A DNA stretch of 64,000 nucleotides, from positions 40,288,501 through 40,352,500 of the forward strand of contig CM053164.1 in assembly GCA_028571685.1 (NCBI GenBank), read 5' to 3'. Position 1 is the first letter of the stretch; each line of letters opens with the position of its first letter. Positions 56,001 through 64,000 of the stretch are shown in pieces. The position numbers and the translations under genes were made by a program. The notes beneath the pieces are model-generated. The model was given only the letters and a program-made list of their open reading frames with translations, was not told the origin of the DNA and searched no databases. The DNA comes from Heterohyrax brucei. Taxonomy: Eukaryota > Chordata > Mammalia > Hyracoidea > Procaviidae.

Positions 56001-59000
56001 CGTTTTGTCTTCAAGTCTGTTTGATCCAAGACTAGTAAGGTCACTTCTGCCCTTGTTCTTTGCTGTTTCCTTGGTGTCTAATTTTTCTGTCCTTTGGTAT
56101 GTAAGATATTTCACTTGGTAATGAAGGTGTGTCTCTTGTACCCAGTATATTTATGAGTCCCTTTTTTTATCCCTCTCTGTCTCTTTCTGTGTGCACTTAA
56201 GCCTTTTACCTTCAGTTGGATTATTCAGAGTTGTGAGTTGAATTTTCTCCTTTTCCAGCGGTTTTGGGGTTGCTGATGTTTTCCTTTTTCCTCTTAGTAG
56301 TCTTTGCTGTGTTCCTTTGGTGGGTAAATTTTCTTTTTCTTTCTTTCCTTCTTGCCCATTTTGTGTTTTCCGAGATTTTCTGGTTTTCTTCTTTATTTGG
56401 ATGAGTAGGTTTGTTCAGTCTTTTTCTGGTTATCTTCAAATGGACCTTCTCTTCCTAGCATGAGTCAGTCTTTTCTTCATTTGTATGGCCTTCTCTTCCG
56501 CTCCCTTGGAAAGTTCTGTAGCTACACTGTGTATTCCCTCCTAGTCTTGTTCTGACATTGTCTGCATTCACGGTTGCACGGCTCCAGTGGCCTCTTTGGA
56601 ATCTGTCTTGGATGCATTATCCTTGAGATGTTCTTTCCCAACTTGGTATTTGGTTGTGACTGACCCATGACTTAGATTCATGGTGTTGTCTCCCGTTGCT
56701 AGTTCTCTAACCAGGGCACTCCTTTGACGAATTCTTCTTAGTGGAGTCTGGCTTTTACAAATTTCCTTCATTTTTGTTGACCTGGAAATGTGTTCATTTG
56801 CCCAGCATATCTGACAGAGAGTTTGGAAGGATAGGTCATGTTTAGTTTGCAGTTTCTTCTCTTCCAAAGTTTTGTATAGATTATCCCACTGCGTTCTTGC
56901 TTCATGTCTGCCAAATCATCTGAGTTCCATTTTCTTATTGCCACTTTGTATGGGATGTTTGGCATTTCCTTGAGCTGCTCTCAGGAATCTTACTTTTTCT
57001 TTTGTGTTGCAGAGTGTGATTATGAGACGTCTTCGTGATCTTCTGTTGTGTGATAGATGAAGCTATCACACTGTTTGTTTTCCATCTTTGAGAATATTCG
57101 GGAAGATTCCTGTCCTCAAATTTTCCATGGTCTTTTCTGTCTTTTCCAATTTCTCCCCCTGTTCTGGAGGTCCAGTGACACACCCAGTTTGGCGTGATTC
57201 TCCTCTACAGAGTTCTTGGGTTTTCGTGATTTTTTGGGATTCTTTCCTCTGATGTCTCAGCGAACAGAGTAGTATTGATGAACTAGCTTGGATTTGGATG
57301 GTTCCGTCTCACGATATTGCAGAGAGGCTCCCCAGACCTTCCAACGTGTTGTCCACTTCTGACATTTCGTTGTTCATCGTTTGGATTTCTCACGGATGTT
57401 TTGACGTGATTTGGAATACTTTAACATTTTGTTCTCTATTGTCTCCTGGATTCTTCTGTCACTTAATCATGTTGTTCTTGCTTTGGCTGTGTTTTGGTTG
57501 GTTGCGTCTGCATCTTGTCTGAGTTTGCTTGGACTCTCTTTAGCCGTTTTCCTAATCTGTTTGTAAGCCCTGAATATTAGACTTTTGAATTTGCTGTCAG
57601 CTAGTTGAAGGACTTTTTCCTCTGATGGCAGATGAACTGGAGCTTTATTTTGGTCACTTTTGATATTTTTTAGATTATTGCCTGTCTCTGAGACGTTCAG
57701 GTATTGTTTCTTTCTTACACGCTTACTCGTTTCATGGTGTTCTCTTTCTTGATTTGGTTAGTTCTGGGTAGGTAGGCTGGGTGAGCTTTGTTTCTTGCTC
57801 ATCTGTGGCACGAGAGTTCTTACCACCTTGTCTGGGCGTGCAGAGATGGTAACTTAGCGAGTGAGACAGTCTGGGCCCCACGTGAGTTGCAGCCAGCAAA
57901 GGTGATCCTGCTTAGTTCCAGGTGTAAGTGCACTGTACGCTTATCCCCTCATGGGAATTCCTATGGCCGTATGTGTACATGCAGTCTTGCCGGTGTCATT
58001 CCGTCACAGCCAGATGGAGTCATGTTGTTTGGCTGGGAACAGTCACTCCATTACACTTTTCCCTTCCCCTTTTCTCGCAGTTTTTGTTCTCGTCAGTGAC
58101 TGTGGATCCCATGCTTCATCCCTTCATTTACAGTTCAGGGTTCCAGGACTGATCCTGTATGGGTATTGCTTGCTTATTCTAGTTTTTCACATAGCCGCGC
58201 AGTTTCTTCTGTGTAACTCTGCTCTCATCTTGGCTCTATTTCTGCCATCAAAAAGTGAAACCCACTTCACTGGACACCAAAGTGTCCCAGAGTAGCCTAA
58301 CCCCTAACTGATGATTAAAATCTCCTCTCAGGGTGGGACTTAGCTGCTATTCTATGTGCATACCAAAAAAAAAAGTAGTTCATGGTAGTGCACCAGCCCA
58401 TCATAATAAAGTATACATGCCATAATATTTGTATGTATTTCCTTGTGAGGAACAGTAGGAAGAGTCCAGACTCCCTTTATTTAGAGAGCTTAATTTGAGG
58501 TATACACCTATTTGCTCCTTTTCTGTGTGATTACCATCAGTGCTTTCCCATCCTCCTTACCTCACTGTGTCTTTATGGAGAAGAATCCTCACTGGGCAAG
58601 GCCAGCTTTGGGTAGCTAATTTGGGTAACCCCAGGTTGTGTGAGCCTTGTCCAGCTGCTGAGTTTGCTTCTAGCCAATTTGAACTGATACTTCTCCCAAG
58701 TGCACACTGGGAATGACATTTCTCATGGAGGATGTTTACCCTCAGTCCTACAGGTTGCAGCCTACGCCAGACCCTTTCTAGAAGAATACTAAAGAGAAGA
58801 CAGAAGATAGGAAAGTTCCCCCAAGAAGAGGGAGAAGACTCCCTTGAAAGTCCAGAAAGGAATTTGTGGCTGACATAATAGACAACCTGTAGATCTGATA
58901 AGTGCTTACGTAACAAAGGTTGGGTCAAATACTTTAAATTTATATAGACTTTCTATAGTTTTAAGTTTGGGTACAATAGGAAAGTATTTGAGCATTTGGG

Positions 59001-59769
59001 AGAGTAGTCCATTAGAGTGCATTTTAAAGAAACGATCGTATTTTAGATATGACACAATGAGGAACCATTTTTATTAATCTTTTTTTTTCTGTAACTTTGC
59101 ATGAGCTCAACATGTGCTGGGAGCTGACCAAAGAAACCTCAGAATGGATTCCTAATTTAGGAAATGATCCTTCTTTGAGATTTGTTCTCTATTAGAGAAG
59201 AACCATCAGGTAAGAATATGTTAGGCTGATGCTTTTATGTCGTACTGCAAAATAAAAGTCGGCAGAAACAAGGTAAAAAAATCACTGTTCCAAAAGGTTT
59301 AAAGGCATTGGATTTAGTCATTTGGAAGATGACTGTATCTGAACTGGAAGTTCTCGAATTTGCCTTTATAAACTCTGTCAGCCCCTGAGGCCTCTATAGC
59401 TGAAAAATTTTCCCCTCAAACTAGTACCTGATTTGTTAAGGGGCCCTAGAACCCTCAACAGGGCTGTATTGATTAAGGCAACTCCCTGTGCCAGGTCGAG
59501 GAGAGGCAATGAAAGGACTGCGGGAGCTCTGGCTGCAGTCTGGGTACACAGCCTACTCCCAAATTAGGATTTGTCCTATTGCAAAGACAGTCTATGAGCA
59601 CGCTGAGAAAATCCTAAGCAAACAAGCGATCTCTGTCCCTCTCTTTTGAAAAGCTATTCCCCAAATCGGGCCACTATCCAAGCCCTCCTTCTCATTTTAC
59701 TCACTGCAGAAGAGAAGGGGAAAGGTTGGCGAAAGGCTAGGGAAAGGAGCAGACAGGCTTCACCAATAA
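53026..59769 (-). repeat. E3: longest L1-like element of the array
   Basis: The least deleted array unit, about 6.7 kb on the minus strand. 53026-54100 is the 3' UTR. 54100-55200 is the ORF2 3' half. It is joined directly near 55200 to the ORF2 N-terminal portion (55200-56240), so the roughly 1.5 kb carrying the reverse-transcriptase core (L1 equivalent 32480-33990) is missing. Decayed ORF1 lies at about 56500-57700 and the 5' UTR-like region at about 57800-59769. It is more diverged from E1/E2 than those are from E4/E5. No intact frame is present. Confidence 0.8.
56568..57183 (-). pseudogene. L1 ORF1 remnant in E3
   Basis: Overlapping minus-strand frames retain the ORF1 C-terminal domain (YPSKLSVRYAGQMNTFPGQQK-like segment, 56768-56965; compare YPAKLSFRYENEVKTFPDKQK in the intact-length L1) and part of the middle domain (56935-57183). 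Frameshifts and stops break it. Confidence 0.75.
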
Positions 59770-62700
59770 AATGCCAAAGACCACTCACCACCCTTCACTG
59801 TCTATTTGGCCATTCATTCATTCATTCATTCATTGTGTTAGTACACAACAGTTGAGATGGTATCTGGCTGCCATGATGATTTGTATTTCTCTAACTTCTG
59901 GTGATGACCAGTATTTCCTGAGGTGTCTGTCGTCCTCCTGACTGTCTTCTTAGGTGAAATGTCTGCTATATCCTTCGTGGAATTTTGACATAGATCATTG
60001 GTTTTTTGATTGACAATGTGTTGTATTTTCCTGTAGGTTTTCCAGATGAGACCTTGTTGAAATTTCAAGTCCCAAAGCTTACCAGTCTGCAGGTTCTTCA
60101 TTGACACTTTCAGCAATATCTTTGGATGAGGTTGGGGGTTCATTTATAGAAGGTCTCGTTTCTTTACCATAACTTCTCCTGTTTCTGTCCTGTTAATCAT
60201 GGCTTCTATTCTATTCAGCCATATAGTAGGACCTCTAATATTGGCTTGATTATTTCTCCCATGATCTTTACATTTTGTGGTTTTGATTCAGATCTTTGAT
60301 CCTTTTGGAATTCTATTTTGTATGCAATGTGAGCTGTGGGTCCTGCTTCATTCGTTTATGCTGTTGAATAAATGAATATCCGGTGTTGCCAGGACTGCTT
60401 CAAAACGTGGTCTTCTCCACAGTGAATTAGCTTTGGGCCTCTGTCACAGATCATTTCACCATAGATAGGTAGATTTACACCTAGACTCTCTGTTCTGCTG
60501 CAGTGGTCGATGTGTCTGGCCTTGGATCATTAGTAGACTCTTGGGACAACTGTAGCCTTGGAATACATTGTGAGGTCAAGTATCACACGTCTTGAGTAAT
60601 AGTTGACATATCCAGGATGTCTCTTCTTTACACATCTTGGTTTGGTTGGCCCTTTCTCTCATTGTATTTTCTCAGTTAGACTTGCATCTATTCTGACCTC
60701 ATGTACTTCCTTTCTCCTTCTGCTGTTGAGCTTCTCTGCTGTTCTTTTTCTATTTGGTGGAGATACAAGACTCTCGTTTGGATTTCCTCCCCTTGTTCTT
60801 TGTGGACGTTTGTGTCTATGGTTATCAGTTGACCTCCAGGCACTTCCTCTGCTGTGTTTCAAAGGTTTATGTCTGAAATGTTTCAGTCTCATTTGATTTG
60901 ACAAACTTTTTATGCGATCTTTCATTTCTTCTGATACCTAGTGTTTGGAAGCAAGGTGGCGTTGGTGTTTCCATATATTTCGTGTTACCCTGGCTATTTG
61001 TTCTGAATTTCTACTTTGATGGCTCGAGACTGTCTGGGCCCCTACATAACTGTCAGCCAGTGCACGTGGCTATTCTCAGCCCTAGTTGTATGGGCAGCGC
61101 ACACTAACCCCCTCGTGGGAATTCTTAAGGCAGTATTTCTGCAGCAGTGGCATTCCACAGCCACACTGAGTTGAGTCGTTTGGTGGGACTGTGCGCTCCA
61201 TTTTTCTATTCCTTCCCCATTTCTTTTTCTCCTCAGTGATGTCGCATCCAGTGCTTTATCCCTTCCTTTAAGGCTCAGGGTTGCAGGACTGAGGCCTGTA
61301 GCACTTTGACTGGCTTCTTTCGGTTTTTCCAGCAGCTGGGTAGATTCATCTGGGTGTCTTGTCTGCCATCTTGGCTCCGTTTCAGACTTCGACCAGTTAC
61401 ACCCACTTGACTAACCTCCCAGGAGCGCGCAAGTCATCTGAGACCTAAGTGCTTATTCAAATCTCACCTCGGGGTGGGATTTATTTGCCATTTTCTGTGC
61501 CTGCCATTTAAAAAAGAAAGATCAAAGCAGTTTAGAGTGCTTCACCAGCCCGCCAGGAGAAAGTCTACAATCCATGATACATGTACCTGCATCCTTGTGA
61601 GGAACACTATGAAAGGTGCAGACTCCCTTGATTTTGGGGCTTTGATTTCAGGCATCCTCCTCCTCTCTCACTGTCTGCGTGATTGCCATCGATGCTTTTC
61701 CTCCCTCCTCACCTCACTGCGTCTTTATGGAGAAGAAGCCTCACCAGGCACGGCCTGCCTCAGGTAGCCAACTCGGATGAGCCCAGATGGCACGGGCCCT
61801 GTGTGACTCCTGAGATCGCCTCTAGCCAATGGGAACTGACCCCTTCTCCCAAGTGCACACTAGTGATGACATTTCTTACGGAGGACGTCTACCTTCAGTC
61901 CTACAGGTTGGAGCCAACGTCAGACACTTGATGGCTGACCACGGAGGAGAGGAGAGCGAAGGGTGCAAAGGACCCCAAGAAGAGGGAGGCAACTCCCTCG
62001 GTAAGCAGAGAAATAAGACCTAGGCTTCACACACTAGATATGCTGTCTATCTGGTAGCCCCTACCTGGTGAAAGTTGGGTCCGATACTTTAAATTTATAC
62101 AGGCTTTCTCAAATTTTGATTCTGTCACAATGGGGAACAATCAGAGCCTTCTGGAGAGTAGTCCATTAGTGTGTATTTCAAAGAAACAATCTTATTTGGG
62201 ATATGACTCAATGAAAAAATCTTTTTCTTTTCTTTTTTTTTCCAATCATATTGCATGATCACAACATGGGCTGAGAGCTAATCAAAGAGGCTGAGACTGG
62301 ATTCCTAACTTATGAAACAATCCTTCGGTGAGAGCTGTTCTCTATCGGAGAATAAACATTAGTTAAGAATGAGTCAGATGGAAGCCTTTATTACGGTGGC
62401 AAAATCAAAGTCTGCAGAAATAAGGGGAAATATCACAATTCGAACCGAGGTCCAAACCCATTTGATTTAGTCATCTGGAAGCGGACCGAGTTGGAGCTGG
62501 AGGTCCTAGAAATCCTCTCTATGGTATAAACCCTCTGTCAGCCTTTGAGGTCTCTGTTGCTGGGAAGCTCTCCTCACACCACACTGACACCAGTACCTGA
62601 CCTCTCTGGGGGCCCTGGAACCCTCAAAAGGGCTCTACTGATGCAGGCAACTCCCTGCGCCAAGTGGGGGAAAGTAAAGGACTGCAGGAGCTCTGGCAAA

Positions 62701-62933
62701 GTTCTGGGTACATGGCCTGTTGCCAGATTAGGATTTCTTCAACAGCAATGACAAGCTATCCGTACCCTGAGAGAATCCCCAGCAGACATGTGATCTGTTT
62801 CCTTCATTTCTGAAAAGCCATTCCCCACATGGGGCAGATGTCCTCGCCCTATGTGACATTTGACTCCCTCCCGAAGGGAGGAGGATGGCTTCGCAAAAGA
62901 CCAGAGAAGCAGCAGACAGCCTACACCAATAAA
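59770..62933 (-). repeat. E4: 98% copy of E1
   Basis: Aligned to E1 with a constant offset of 59426-59430, about 2% substitutions and a few 2-3 base indels (for example a missing TTC near 60399). It shares all E1 joins, including the reverse-transcriptase deletion and the endonuclease/ORF1 deletion. Confidence 0.85.
59811..59834. repeat. (CATT)6 microsatellite, copy
   Basis: Same six units as at 382-405. Confidence 0.9.
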
Positions 62934-64000
62934 ATGCCAAAGACCACTCACTGCTGCATTGTCTGGTATTTCTACGGCCAGCCATTCCAGAAGGTGCCAT
63001 ATCATTTTGCAAAACACATACCATTTCGCATTCCCAGCAGCCGTGCATCAGTGTTCCGATCTCCCTAAAACTGCCCCAGTATTGGTTCTTTTCTTTTTTG
63101 GGGGGGCAGTGATGTAGAGTTGTGATGGTAGCTGACTGCCATTTTGATTAGCATTTCTCTAGCAGTTAGTGACGACAAGCATTTCCTCGACTGTCTGTCA
63201 GCCTCCTGATTTTCTTCTGACACGAAGTGTCCATTAGAGCCTTTGCTGATTTTTTCATTTCCCTATAGATTTTACACATAAGCCCGTTGTTGAACATGCT
63301 AGAGGGGGAAAGTTTCCCAGTCTGTAGGCTTTCTCTTTACATTTTTGGTGAATTCTTTGGATGAGCTCAGTGCTGTCAGTTTTAGAAGATCTCATTTCTC
63401 TACCTTATCTTATTGTTTCTGTCGATGACAGCTTCTATTCTGATTAGGTTGCGTATTAGGGCCTCCAGTATTGCCTTTATTATTTCTCCCAGGATCTTGA
63501 CAGGTTTGGGTTTTTCATTTAGCTCTTTGTTCCATTTTCAATTTCCTTGGGTGTATGGTGAGAGCTGCCGGTCCTGCTTCTTTTGGTTTGTTCGGTTCAT
63601 AGACGAACAGTCAGTGCTTCCAGCAGTATTTCTTCCCAAGACTGTCTTTTCCCCACTGGGTGGACTCTGGGCCTTTGTGAAAGATCCCTTGGCTACGGGT
63701 AGATGGATGTACACTTAGGTTCTTGATTCGGTCACATTGGTCAGTGTGTCTGTCACTGGACGATTAGTGGGCTCTTTGGACTCCCGTAGCTGTAGGGTAG
63801 GTTCCGAGGTCAGGTATTGTACTTCTCCCATCATGTTTTACCTCGCCAGGGCAACTTTTCTGTCCCCAGTTTGGTTTTGTTGATCCTTTCTACGGTTGTA
63901 TTTGCTCGGTTGGATTTCCATCTACTCTCAGCTTGAGTACTTCCCTTCTTCTTGTGCCTCTGGGCTTCTGTTGCTGTTCCTTTTCTATTTTGTGGAGCTA
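62934..64000 (-). repeat. E5: 98% copy of the start of E2 (cut by window end)
   Basis: Continues the duplication: 3505-4570 aligns with 62934-64000 at a near-constant offset (59428-59430). The E1/E2 junction is therefore duplicated intact, and the copy runs off the window. Confidence 0.85.

Overview
This is vertebrate nuclear DNA from a placental mammal, very probably an afrotherian (elephant, sea cow, hyrax group). The main reason is about thirty copies of an Afrotheria-type SINE: a tRNA-like head, a conserved body and a tail shared with RTE LINEs, usually closing in a TTTGGTTTT-like run. There is also an RTE (BovB-type) LINE fragment, a full-length L1 of the type I recognise from elephant, and ancient MIR and L2 fossils. 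I see no bacterial, plasmid or viral genes, no tRNA or rRNA genes and no CRISPR.

Layout. (1) 1-7585 and 53026-64000 are head-to-tail, minus-strand L1-like elements (called E0-E5 here) that form an array. Where they can be compared with the intact L1 in this window, all share one internal ORF2 deletion that removes the reverse-transcriptase core. Bases 1-4570 and 59430-64000 are about 98% identical, including the junction between two elements, so they are a segmental duplication 59.4 kb apart. (2) 7586-30227 is non-coding and repeat-dense: SINEs, L1, L2, MIR and RTE fragments and a 0.7-kb (TGGA/TGGG)n minisatellite. (3) 30228-37445 is a full-length but inactivated L1 on the minus strand. (4) 37446-41017 contains a CpG island (about 39230-40600) with a GC box, a degenerate GGGATCC repeat and a good CTCF-like site; no exon can be assigned to it. 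(5) 41018-48860 holds more fossils, including a 192-bp inverted duplication at 45062-45253 / 45873-46064. (6) 49111-52069 carries the only convincing protein gene, an intronless POM121-like nucleoporin gene (907 codons, probably POM121L2), with its own small CpG-rich promoter. (7) 52070-53025 is downstream flank.

Apart from the nucleoporin-like gene, nearly every long open frame is a translation of L1 remains, of the GC-rich island or of the minisatellite. All percentage identities were estimated by eye, and repeat boundaries are accurate only to about 10-30 bases.
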